Positions 1 to 6,003 of a stretch of DNA of 6,124 nt are shown piece after piece. Source of the stretch: an uncultured Ruminococcus sp. (lineage in GTDB: Bacteria > Bacillota > Clostridia > Oscillospirales > Ruminococcaceae); NCBI GenBank assembly GCA_945835085.1, contig CAMAIG010000105.1, forward strand, positions 1 to 6,124, in the 5' to 3' direction. The stretch's first letter is position 1, and each line of letters opens with the position of its first letter. The position numbers were made by a program, and so were the translations under genes. Below the pieces are notes generated by a model. That model saw nothing but the letters and a program-made list of their open reading frames with translations. It was not told where the DNA came from and did not search any database.

Positions 1-794
1 TTTTCGTTTCCGAGAATGAATTTTGCACTTCGGTTTGCGGAAATTATCCTGCCGCCTGTGCCGAAGATAACAAGCCCCTCGGACATATTCTCGGTGATGT
101 ACTCAAATTCCTGCTGCTGCTTTGAAAGCTCCTCCATCTGTGTGCGTATCTTTTCGTTCTGCTTATCCATTCGTACAAGCAGGGGTGAAAGCTCGTCATA
201 GGTAATGTTTGCCCCCGGCTCGTCAAGGTCAAGCTCGTTTATGGGCTTGACAATGGAATCGGTGAGCAGCTTTGCCGTTATCATTGCCGTAGCAAAAATT
301 ATCAGCACAATAATTATCAGCCTTGGGGCACTGACACCCAGAAGTCCGATGACGTTTTTCGTGTCAGCGGCAATTCGCAGAATATCTCCGCTGTCAAGCT
401 TTACAGCATAATAATAGATCTGTTTGCCTATCGTATCGGAGGAACGTGTTATCTCGCCTGTGCCCTTTTCAATAGCAGACCTTATTTCGGGTCTGTCAAG
501 ATGATTGTCCATGGCGGAGATATCAGCATAGTTTTCATATAAAACAGTGCCGTCCTTATCTATAAAGGAAATGCGGTTATCACTGTGCTTTCCCGTGTAG
601 GAAACATAGTCCATAATTTCCTTATCACTATCAAAATTATTTATTGCCGCAGACATGAACACCGCTTCATGCTTAACTTCATCATGAAGATCGGCGGTCA
701 TGCTGCTGTACATTACTCTCGCCGCAAGCACCGATGTAAGCAAGAGCGTTATCAGTGATGCAAGGCAGATGCTAAGATAAATTCGTTTCTTCAT
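1..794 (-). CDS. phoR: PhoR-type sensor histidine kinase, N-terminal 264 residues (gene runs off the left edge)
   Basis: Membrane sensor kinase expected to autophosphorylate and control the adjacent response regulator. Only the sensory half is in the window. Reading the minus strand from the ATG at 794 gives an uninterrupted frame to base 1. It starts MKKRIYLSICLAS, with a membrane segment at about residues 5-27, an extracytoplasmic domain at about 30-155 (including RISFIDKDGTVLYENY and a later QIYYYAVKL strand, the Cache/PAS-like fold typical of Firmicutes PhoR), and a second membrane segment at about 157-177. A HAMP-like linker beginning SIVKPINELDLDEPG follows, then a helix to about 230 and the start of a cytoplasmic PAS domain (EYITENMSEGLVIFG, from about 231). 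The His-box and ATPase domains lie outside. The start overlaps the phoP stop as ATGA (794-791), implying translational coupling. The kinase class is clear. The phosphate role is inferred from its place in the pst-phoU operon. Confidence 0.93.
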   Translation of the reverse strand, partial: MKKRIYLSICLASLITLLLTSVLAARVMYSSMTADLHDEVKHEAVFMSAAINNFDSDKEIMDYVSYTGKHSDNRISFIDKDGTVLYENYADISAMDNHLDRPEIRSAIEKGTGEITRSSDTIGKQIYYYAVKLDSGDILRIAADTKNVIGLLGVSAPRLIIIVLIIFATAMITAKLLTDSIVKPINELDLDEPGANITYDELSPLLVRMDKQNEKIRTQMEELSKQQQEFEYITENMSEGLVIFGTGGRIISANRSAKFILGNE

Positions 795-1471
795 ATTTTC
801 ACCCTTGCCTTATAGCCTGTGCCCCTGACGGTTTCGATAATATCCGCACCCTCGCCAAGCTTCATTCGAAGAGTCCGTATATGTGCGTCAACTGTTCTTG
901 TTTCGCCTGTGAAGCTGTAGTCCCATAATAATTCAAGAAGTGCATCTCTCGTGAACACCTCCCCGGGGTGTTTCATAAGAAACAGCAGCAGCTCAAATTC
1001 CTTGTGAGTAAGCTCGATTACTTCACCGTTCACCTTTGCCACATGACATTTTACATCAACGCTCACGGGACCCAGCTCATATATTTCTTTATCATCATTA
1101 TCATCATCGGTGCGGCGAAGAACTGCCTTTATCCTTGCCACAAGCTCCATCATTCCGAAGGGCTTTGCAATATAATCGTCGGCACCCAGGTCAAGTCCCG
1201 TTACCTTGTCATATTCCGTGTCCTTTGCCGTTACCATGATAACGGGTATTTTTCGGGTAACGCTGTCCTCACGGAGCTTTTTGAGAATATCAAGCCCGTC
1301 CTCCTCGGAAAGCATGATGTCAAGCAATATCAGCCTTGGGATATTTCCTGCCTTTATCATAGTGAACAGTGATTTTCCGTCCTCAAAACCAAGAGCCTGA
1401 AAGCCTGTGTTTCTGAGAGTGTATAGAACAAGCTCCCTGATGCTCATATCGTCTTCAACATAATATATCAT
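791..1471 (-). CDS. phoP: OmpR/PhoB-family response regulator of the phosphate regulon
   Basis: DNA-binding response regulator of 226 residues, the usual length for the OmpR/PhoB family (phoP in Gram-positive naming, phoB in Gram-negative). The receiver domain is residues 1-120: acidic pocket E6-D7-D8 in MIYYVEDD, phosphoacceptor D51 in LLDIML, conserved T81 and K103 in AKPF. An acidic linker (TDDDNDD, 121-127) leads to a winged-helix DNA-binding domain at about 130-225, with LTHKEFELL, RTVDAHIRTLRMKL and the wing motif ETVRGTGY. The start was set at 1471 because the receiver begins there and TAAGGA lies 8 nt upstream. The same frame is open to 1519, but that extension lies inside phoU and adds no domain sequence. 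The gap after phoU is 11 nt, and the stop overlaps the phoR start by 4 nt. It probably binds the Pho-box-like repeats ahead of pstS and so activates its own operon (inference). Confidence 0.96.
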   Translation of the reverse strand: MIYYVEDDMSIRELVLYTLRNTGFQALGFEDGKSLFTMIKAGNIPRLILLDIMLSEEDGLDILKKLREDSVTRKIPVIMVTAKDTEYDKVTGLDLGADDYIAKPFGMMELVARIKAVLRRTDDDNDDKEIYELGPVSVDVKCHVAKVNGEVIELTHKEFELLLFLMKHPGEVFTRDALLELLWDYSFTGETRTVDAHIRTLRMKLGEGADIIETVRGTGYKARVKI

Positions 1472-1479
1472 TCTATCAG

Positions 1480-1485
1480 TCCTTA
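1480..1485 (-). promoter_or_regulatory. Ribosome binding site of phoP, fused to the phoU stop codon
   Basis: On the minus strand this reads TAAGGA, then 8 nt, then the ATG at 1471. The first three bases are the phoU stop codon. It fixes the phoP start and rules out the longer reading frame beginning at 1519. Confidence 0.8.
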
Positions 1486-2121
1486 CTCGTGTGACCCCGT
1501 AAGTGAATATTCCACCCACTCCGCAATGTTTGTTGCGTGGTCACCGATACGTTCAAGATATTTTGCCGTCATTACAATGTCAATTGCATTCTCCCCCGAT
1601 GTGGGGTCGGCGGCTGTCATTCTGATTATATCACATTTTATCTTGATAAACAAGTCATCTACTGCATCATCACTGTCAATAACTGCTTTTGCGGCTTCAA
1701 TGTCCTTTTTGACAAAAGCGTCAATGCTGCCCTTGACCATTTCGGACACTGCTTCGGACATTGCCGAAATATCCTTCCGGCATTCGCTGTCGTCAAGCCT
1801 GCAAAAGCGTACAAGCTCCCCGATATCGTCAGCCTGGTCGCCTATGCGCTCCATATCTGTTATCATTTTAAGTGCCGATGAAATAGTCCGAAGATCTCTT
1901 GCAACAGGCTGCTGCTGCAAAAGAAGCTTCATGCAAAGGCTCTCAATTTCACGTTCCTTGCGGTCAATTTCCTTTTCTGTGTCATGTATCTTTTCAATGA
2001 GCTTTTCGTCCGAGTCAAGAAGTGCCTTTACAGCATCGGAAATTGCCTTTTCGCATAGTGCCCCCATGGTGATAAGGTCGTTGTTCAGCTCTTCAAGCTG
2101 CATCTGAAATCTGTTTCGCAT
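1483..2121 (-). CDS. phoU: PhoU, phosphate signalling accessory protein
   Basis: Cytoplasmic helical protein of 212 residues that links the Pst transporter to the PhoR kinase and holds Pho signalling off when phosphate is plentiful (family knowledge). It has the expected two-fold repeat of three-helix bundles, each ending in the same metal-site motif: ERIGDQADDI at 91-100 and ERIGDHATNI at 190-199, with the E/D-xxx-D residues conserved. QQQPVARDLRTI (69-80) is also typical of the family. The start is the ATG at 2121 (MRNRFQMQLEEL), supported by TAAGGAG 6 nt upstream. The frame is open to 2226, but that extension lies inside pstB and reads unlike PhoU. It follows pstB by 10 nt and precedes phoP by 11 nt. 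Full length and intact. Confidence 0.97.
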   Translation of the reverse strand: MRNRFQMQLEELNNDLITMGALCEKAISDAVKALLDSDEKLIEKIHDTEKEIDRKEREIESLCMKLLLQQQPVARDLRTISSALKMITDMERIGDQADDIGELVRFCRLDDSECRKDISAMSEAVSEMVKGSIDAFVKKDIEAAKAVIDSDDAVDDLFIKIKCDIIRMTAADPTSGENAIDIVMTAKYLERIGDHATNIAEWVEYSLTGSHE

Positions 2122-2127
2122 ATTATT

Positions 2128-2134
2128 CTCCTTA
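2128..2134 (-). promoter_or_regulatory. Ribosome binding site of phoU, fused to the pstB stop codon
   Basis: On the minus strand this reads TAAGGAG, then AATAAT, then the ATG at 2121. TAA is the pstB stop. The site decides for the 212-residue PhoU over the longer open frame. Confidence 0.82.
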
Positions 2135-2887
2135 TCCAAATCTTCCCGTGATATAATCCTCCGTACGCTTGTCCTTAGGTGTGGAGAAAAGCTTTTCCGT
2201 GTCATCAAATTCCACCATTTCACCAAGCAGAAAAAATGCGGTCTTGTCGGAAATTCTCGTTGCCTGCTGCATATTGTGAGTTACGATGACTATGGTGTAT
2301 TTCTCTTTAAGCTCAAGGGCAAGATCCTCTATCCTGCTTGTGGAAATAGGGTCAAGGGCGGAGGTAGGCTCGTCCATAAGCAGAACGTCAGGCTCAACTG
2401 CAAGCGCCCTTGCAATGCAAAGACGCTGCTGCTGACCCCCCGAAAGTCCCAGGGCACTTTTTTTAAGCCTGTCCTTCAGCTCGTCCCAGATCGCCGCACC
2501 CTTCAGAGAACGCTCCACAATTTCGTCAAGCCTTGCCTTTGAACGGACTCCGTGAGTGCGTGGACCGTATGCAATGTTATCGTAAATGCTCATGGGAAAT
2601 GGATTCGGCTTCTGAAAGACCATTCCCACCTTTTTTCTGAGAAGATTTACGTCCATATTGCCGTAAATATCCTCCCCGTCAAGACGTATGCTGCCGTCTA
2701 TCCTACAGCCTTCAACAAGGTCATTCATGCGGTTAAGGGTTTTGAGAAGTGTGGATTTTCCGCAGCCCGAGGGACCAATAAATGCGGTTATCTTTCCCGT
2801 GGGGATATTAAGCTCCACATTTTTCAGCGCATGGAATTTATCATAGTACAGGTCAAGCCCCGATATTCCAAATTTGTTTTCGCTCAT
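2132..2887 (-). CDS. pstB: PstB, phosphate ABC transporter ATP-binding protein
   Basis: ATPase subunit that powers phosphate import, acting as a dimer on the cytoplasmic face of PstC-PstA. It has 251 residues, normal for PstB. All ABC motifs are present in order: Walker [10 protein letters not shown] (38-46), the Q-loop in [15 protein letters not shown] (Q92; this [11 protein letters not shown] stretch is characteristic of PstB), signature LSGGQQQR (148-155), Walker B VLLMDEP (168-174), D-loop SALD (176-179) and H-loop H204 in [16 protein letters not shown] (50-57), just after Walker A, is also PstB-like, and the C-terminus ends DYITGRFG as in the family. The ATG at 2887 has AAAGGAA 7 nt upstream. 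It lies 15 nt after pstA and 10 nt before phoU. Nothing is missing or unusual. Confidence 0.98.
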   Translation of the reverse strand: MSENKFGISGLDLYYDKFHALKNVELNIPTGKITAFIGPSGCGKSTLLKTLNRMNDLVEGCRIDGSIRLDGEDIYGNMDVNLLRKKVGMVFQKPNPFPMSIYDNIAYGPRTHGVRSKARLDEIVERSLKGAAIWDELKDRLKKSALGLSGGQQQRLCIARALAVEPDVLLMDEPTSALDPISTSRIEDLALELKEKYTIVIVTHNMQQATRISDKTAFFLLGEMVEFDDTEKLFSTPKDKRTEDYITGRFG

Positions 2888-2902
2888 TTTGCTGTTCCTT
2901 TC

Positions 2903-3727
2903 CTATTTTGCTATCCGCTTTGCAATTGCCGAGGACGCTGCATTTATAAGAATAACTATCACAAGCAGCACAACTGCAGTTGCATAGGACTGCTCTGCCG
3001 CAAGCCCTTCGTTCCAGAGTGCATACAGATGAATAGCAAGCGTTCTTCCCGAGCCCATAAGGTCATTGGGAATTTGCGCAACCGATCCTGCGGTGAAAAT
3101 AAGTGCTGCGGTTTCTCCCACGATACGTCCGATAGAAAGTATAACGCCCGCAAGAATTCCGGGAATTGCAGAGGGCAGAACTATTCTGAAAATGGTTCTA
3201 AGTTTTCCCGCACCAAGTCCGAAGCTGCCCTCACGGTAGCTGTCGGGAACGCTTTTGAGAGCTTCCTCGGTGGTACGCATTATTGTGGGAAGTATCATTA
3301 TGGAAAGTGTAAATGTTCCCGCAAGGAGAGAATAACCCCATTTAAGCTGTGTTACAAAAAGCAGATATCCGAAAAGTCCGTAAACAATTGAGGGAATGCC
3401 CGAAAGGGTTTCGGCGGTTATGCCAATGACTGTTACAAGCTTGTTTCCACGCTTTGCATATTCCGTGAGATAAACTGCCGAAAATATTCCCAGAGGAACG
3501 GCAATAAGCAGCGTGCAAATGGTCATTGTGACCGTATTTATCAGAGCGGGGAACAGGGAAACATTCTCCGAATTATATTCAAATGCAAAGAGGTCAAGGG
3601 ACAGGTTGGGAACGCCCTTAAAAAGTATGTATGCGACTATGCAGACAAGTGCGCCAACTGTCAGAAAAGCGGAAAATATAACTATCGTCCGCAGAAATAC
3701 CGATTGCAGCTTAGCTGTTTTGTTCAT
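2903..3727 (-). CDS. pstA: PstA, phosphate ABC transporter permease
   Basis: Integral membrane permease of 274 residues that forms the phosphate channel with PstC. Hydrophobic segments fit six membrane helices, at about 13-36, 64-88, 97-126, 134-150, 187-212 and 249-270. The permease (EAA) loop that contacts PstB is at about 154-185, beginning EEALKSVPDSYREGS and ending RIVLP. The preceding ETLSGIPSIVYGLFG (106-120) and following GRIVGETAALI (200-210) are hallmarks of the PstA/PstC family. The short N-terminus before the first helix, and the gene order, point to PstA rather than PstC. The ATG at 3727 is only 3 nt after the pstC stop. Its ribosome site (AAAAGGAG, 6 nt spacing) lies inside the last codons of pstC, so translation is probably coupled. 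Confidence 0.97.
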   Translation of the reverse strand: MNKTAKLQSVFLRTIVIFSAFLTVGALVCIVAYILFKGVPNLSLDLFAFEYNSENVSLFPALINTVTMTICTLLIAVPLGIFSAVYLTEYAKRGNKLVTVIGITAETLSGIPSIVYGLFGYLLFVTQLKWGYSLLAGTFTLSIMILPTIMRTTEEALKSVPDSYREGSFGLGAGKLRTIFRIVLPSAIPGILAGVILSIGRIVGETAALIFTAGSVAQIPNDLMGSGRTLAIHLYALWNEGLAAEQSYATAVVLLVIVILINAASSAIAKRIAK

Positions 3728-3730
3728 GGC

Positions 3731-4585
3731 TCACTCCTTTTCCGACCTTCTTTTTATGACAGAGAAGGTCAGGTTAATTATCAGAATGAAAATAAACAGA
3801 ATGACCGCCGTTGCAATAAGTGCTTCACGGTGAAGGTCTGCCGCATAGCCCATTTCAAGGACGATGTTTGCGGTCATTGTGCGAACACCCTTTATGATGC
3901 TGTTTGGCACAACAGGCTGATTTCCAGCAACCATAATGACTGCCATTGTTTCGCCCACGGCACGTCCTATGCCGAGTATCACTCCCGCAAGTATTCCCGA
4001 TTTTGCGGCGGGAACAACAGCGCAGAAAACGCTTCTTTCATGGCTTGCACCAAGAGCAAGAGAGCCTTCATAATAGCTTTTCGGTACAGCGTCAAGGGCA
4101 CTTGCCGACACGTTGATTATGGTGGGAAGTATCATTATCCCCAGCACGATACAGGCGGAAAGCATACTTGTTCCGCTGCCGCCGAAAATAGTTCTTACAA
4201 GGGGAACGATAACCATAAGCCCGAAAAATCCGTACACTACCGAGGGTATTCCTGCAAGCAGATCAACGGCGGGCTTTAGGATTTTGCGGAGCCTTTCGGG
4301 GCAGAAATCCGCCATGAAAATTGCCGTTAAAATTCCCACGGGAACGCCGATTATTATTGCACCGAAGGTCACGCAAAGGCTGCCCAGTATCATGGGAAAT
4401 ATGCCGTAAATATCATTTCCGGGCTTCCACTTAGTACCAAGGAGGAATTCCGATATGCCTATCTTTCCGATAGCGGGAATGCCGCTGCCGAACAGAAACA
4501 GGCATATCAGAAGCACTGCCAGAACAGATACGCAGGCGGCGGCAGCAAACACGCCATGCATCAGCTTTTCTTTAAAGTTGTTCAT
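3731..4585 (-). CDS. pstC: PstC, phosphate ABC transporter permease
   Basis: Integral membrane permease of 284 residues, the partner of PstA. Hydrophobic segments lie at about 11-34, 63-92, 103-132, 141-157, 194-221 and 255-277. PstC-type features include TKWKPGNDIYGIFPMILGS (51-69) before the second helix, LLAGIPSVVYGFFG (109-122), the EAA loop beginning SALDAVPKSYYEGSLALGA (162-180), and GRAVGETMAVIMVAGN (207-222), which is distinctive for PstC. The ATG at 4585 has AAGGA 6 nt upstream, overlapping the pstS stop (TAAGGAT). The gap to pstS is 9 nt. Intact and of normal length. Confidence 0.97.
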   Translation of the reverse strand: MNNFKEKLMHGVFAAAACVSVLAVLLICLFLFGSGIPAIGKIGISEFLLGTKWKPGNDIYGIFPMILGSLCVTFGAIIIGVPVGILTAIFMADFCPERLRKILKPAVDLLAGIPSVVYGFFGLMVIVPLVRTIFGGSGTSMLSACIVLGIMILPTIINVSASALDAVPKSYYEGSLALGASHERSVFCAVVPAAKSGILAGVILGIGRAVGETMAVIMVAGNQPVVPNSIIKGVRTMTANIVLEMGYAADLHREALIATAVILFIFILIINLTFSVIKRRSEKE

Positions 4586-4594
4586 ATGTTATCC

Positions 4595-5515
4595 TTATTC
4601 GGAAATCAGGGATTCCCATGTTGTAACATCGCCTGTGTAGATGTTCTTTACCTGTTCGGAGGTAAGATCGTTAACGGGATTGTCGTTTGATACAATTACT
4701 GCAATACCGTCCATTGCAATGACAACGGGGGTAAGTCCCTTTTCAAGCTCGCTGTCCTTAAGATCACGGGAAGCCATTCCGATGTCGCAGATGCCGTCTG
4801 CCGCTGCGGACATTCCCGTGGTTGAATCGCTCTGATTTATTTCAATGGTAACCTCGGGGTTAAGTGCGCAGTAAGCTTCTTTCAGCTTCTCCATTACGGG
4901 AGTTACGGAGGAGGAGCCTGCAACTGTTACCTTGCCGCTTTTCTTTGTGCTTTCGTATGCTGCAGCGTCGGAAACCTTTATGTAGCCCTTGTCCTCAATA
5001 ACAGCCTGTCCGTCGGCGGACATAATGAAGTTCACAAAATCCTGTGCAGCTTCGGACAAGCCCTCCTTGTATGCAATGTTGAAGGGACGTGCGATCTTGT
5101 ATTCACCGCTGTTGATAGTTTCAACGGAAGCCGCTGTGCCGTCTATCTTTACTGATTTTACGCTATCGTTCATTGAGCCTAAGGAGATATATCCTATAGC
5201 GTATTTGTCTTGGGAAACGCTTGTCATCATAACGCCTGTGCTTGATGTGATAGTTGCATAATCGGTGGTCATGTCAACCTTTTCGCCGGCTTCATTTTTC
5301 TGCTCGATGCCGAAAAGCTCGATGAATGCACCTCTTGTACCCGAGCCGTCCTCACGGGAGATAACTGTGATGGAAGATGTCTTGTCAAATGCAGATGCGG
5401 AAGATGTGTTGTCCGTATTGGTGTCAGTGCCCGAATTTGCATTGCCGCAGCCTGCAAGAAGCATAGCCGCACATATAGCGGAAACTCCGGATAATTTCAT
5501 TTTCTTTGTAAACAT
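4595..5515 (-). CDS. pstS: PstS phosphate-binding lipoprotein with apparently circularly permuted domain order
   Basis: Extracytoplasmic phosphate receptor of the Pst transporter, 306 residues. A lipoprotein signal ends in LAGC with the lipidated cysteine at C23, followed by a Ser/Thr/Asn/Asp-rich tether (24-47). The order of the binding protein is odd. Residues 49-182 match what is normally the second half: VISREDGSGTR at 51-61 (the SGT phosphate loop), then YAIGYISLGS (105-114) and FVNFIMSADGQAVIEDKGY (160-178). Residues 195-306 match the normal first half: KVTVAGSSSVTPVMEKLKEAY (195-215), DIGMASRDLKD (244-254) and VVIAMDGIAVIVSNDNPV (264-281). The protein stops at TTWESLISE, just where the canonical order would enter the SREDGSGT segment. 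Each half occurs once, so this is a permutation and not a duplication. I believe similar proteins occur in other Clostridia but cannot confirm it here. The ATG at 5515 has AAAAGGAG 9 nt upstream. First gene of the operon. Confidence 0.94.
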   Translation of the reverse strand: MFTKKMKLSGVSAICAAMLLAGCGNANSGTDTNTDNTSSASAFDKTSSITVISREDGSGTRGAFIELFGIEQKNEAGEKVDMTTDYATITSSTGVMMTSVSQDKYAIGYISLGSMNDSVKSVKIDGTAASVETINSGEYKIARPFNIAYKEGLSEAAQDFVNFIMSADGQAVIEDKGYIKVSDAAAYESTKKSGKVTVAGSSSVTPVMEKLKEAYCALNPEVTIEINQSDSTTGMSAAADGICDIGMASRDLKDSELEKGLTPVVIAMDGIAVIVSNDNPVNDLTSEQVKNIYTGDVTTWESLISE

Positions 5516-5542
5516 GATTATTTACTCCTTTTGATCTGATGT

Positions 5543-5557
5543 TGTAATTTAATTACA
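5543..5557. promoter_or_regulatory. Perfect 15-bp palindrome near the predicted pst transcription start (possible operator)
   Basis: TGTAATT-T-AATTACA is a perfect inverted repeat with a 7-1-7 layout. It lies between the proposed -10 (5564-5569) and the pstS ribosome site, so it would cover roughly +1 to +15. That position suits a repressor site. The 7-1-7 layout is also seen in Fur-family operators, but the sequence itself does not match a consensus I know. Being AT-rich it could be chance. Confidence 0.4.
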
Positions 5558-5563
5558 GTTATG

Positions 5564-5618
5564 ATTTTATCATCACAATGTAAAAACCATAATCACGTTT
5601 ATGTCAAATCTGTGTAAA
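5564..5618 (-). promoter_or_regulatory. pst operon promoter with PhoP (Pho-box-like) direct repeats
   Basis: On the minus strand there is TTTACA (5613-5618), 5 nt, then TTGACA (5602-5607), an 11-bp repeat spacing. A third hexamer, TTTACA (5579-5584), starts 23 bp further on, close to two helical turns. This matches the Gram-positive PhoP pattern of TT(A/C/T)ACA hexamers about 11 bp apart. A -10-like TAAAAT (5564-5569) follows. Its -35 position, 17 nt upstream, is poor (TTATGG), as expected for an activator-dependent promoter, and the hexamers fall at about -20 to -60. An alternative is TTGACA (5602-5607) acting as a plain -35, but its -10 would then be TTTACA, a weak match. The transcription start is predicted near 5557. 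Confidence 0.6.
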
Positions 5619-5654
5619 ATCCGGAAAAAGTGCTGATAACGATATTTGGGGCAT

Positions 5655-5684
5655 AAAAACAGCGCACACCCTCCGAGTGTGCGC
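5655..5684 (-). terminator. Intrinsic terminator upstream of the pst promoter
   Basis: Perfect 8-bp GC-rich stem (GCGCACAC / GTGTGCGC, arms 5662-5669 and 5677-5684) with a 7-nt loop. On the minus strand it is followed by TG and five T residues (5655-5659). The plus-strand side has no T run, so it acts on leftward transcripts and insulates the pst promoter from read-through. Confidence 0.8.
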
Positions 5685-5711
5685 ATAGAAAAACCACCTT
5701 GTTAGGGGCAG

Positions 5712-5828
5712 TCAACGATTTATAAGCCGTTCAATTTCGTCAATAGGCAGCAGAATTTGCGGAAACCTTTTGACATACCTTGCAAAGCCCTGAAAAGCTG
5801 TTATCAGCTCGTTTATATTGCATTTCAT
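5712..5828 (-). CDS. Doubtful 38-codon ORF between two terminators
   Basis: An ATG at 5828 opens a 38-codon frame (MKCNINELITAFQGFARYV..., ending ERLINR) that stops with TGA at 5712. The predicted peptide looks amphipathic and plausible as protein. However, the start lies directly against the U-tract of the upstream terminator, the only ribosome-like sequence (GGGTG) is about 10 nt away and inside that hairpin, and no promoter is evident. The frame is closed by a TGA at 5838-5840. It may be the remnant of a larger gene or simply noncoding. I do not recognise it. Confidence 0.25.
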   Translation of the reverse strand: MKCNINELITAFQGFARYVKRFPQILLPIDEIERLINR

Positions 5829-5830
5829 GT

Positions 5831-5861
5831 ATAAAAATCACCCTACGGGAGTAAGGTGATT
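5831..5861 (-). terminator. Intrinsic terminator of the 45-codon gene
   Basis: On the minus strand AATCACCTTAC and GTAGGGTGATT pair as an 11-bp stem with one G-U pair and a TCCC tetraloop (arms 5836-5846 and 5851-5861), running into TTTTTAT. It starts 4 nt after the stop of the small gene at 5866. Confidence 0.8.
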
Positions 5862-5865
5862 AATG

Positions 5866-6003
5866 TTACCATTCAGGAAGATCTTCACTTTTCTTTTTTT
5901 CATTTTCAATTTCAGTTTCAAGTTCCTCCATAGTCATTTTTGCATGTCGATCTGATGTTTCAGGTGGTATTCCGTCAAAATAGTGTTCGTATTCTGTATT
6001 CAT
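5866..6003 (-). CDS. Small acidic hypothetical protein, 45 residues
   Basis: I do not recognise this gene. The ATG at 6003 has GGGAGG and AAGG upstream. The product starts MNTEYEHYFDGIPPETSD, continues with a Glu/Lys-rich predicted helix (about 22-39, KMTMEELETEIENEKKKS) and ends EDLPEW. It has no signal peptide or membrane segment, so it is probably cytoplasmic. The start shares its A with the stop of the preceding gene (TAATG), a typical translational coupling, and a good terminator follows the stop, so this is probably a real two-gene unit. By hand count the gene is about 33% G+C, well below the pst genes, and it prefers GAA and AAA codons, which suggests a different origin. Such size and pairing also occur in toxin-antitoxin and immunity genes, but nothing here proves that. 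Confidence 0.68.
   Translation of the reverse strand: MNTEYEHYFDGIPPETSDRHAKMTMEELETEIENEKKKSEDLPEW

Noticed and set aside
1472..1519. Longer start for the response regulator (ATG at 1519)
   Set aside because: The added 16 residues lie inside phoU and precede the receiver's first strand. The ATG at 1471 has a proper ribosome site and begins exactly at the domain.
1526..2107. Plus-strand open frame of 193 codons opposite phoU
   Set aside because: A Ser/Ile-rich translation mirroring the Glu/Asp/Lys-rich helices of PhoU. A reverse-strand shadow.
2122..2226. Longer start for PhoU (ATG at 2226)
   Set aside because: The extra 35 codons overlap the conserved pstB C-terminus and are not PhoU-like. 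TAAGGAG 6 nt before 2121 settles the start.
2552..3391. Long plus-strand open frame of 279 codons opposite pstA and pstB
   Set aside because: It is antiparallel to two clearly conserved genes. Its translation is rich in Cys, Tyr, His and Lys without any domain or membrane pattern, and it has no convincing ribosome site. It is a codon-bias shadow.
3704..4279. Plus-strand open frame of 191 codons opposite pstC
   Set aside because: Same reasons: low-complexity Cys/His/Asn-rich translation on the reverse of a conserved permease gene.
4595..5515. PstS as a truncated or frameshifted gene
   Set aside because: The end looks cut short only against the canonical order. All expected segments are present once in one intact frame with signal, lipobox and ribosome site, so permutation explains it better than damage.
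5577..5690. Minus-strand ORF starting ATGCGCACACTCGGAGGG (37 codons) preceded by AAGGTGG
   Set aside because: It would be translated through the terminator hairpin and across the pst promoter and Pho-box-like repeats. The ATG is the base of the hairpin, so a leader peptide is unlikely.
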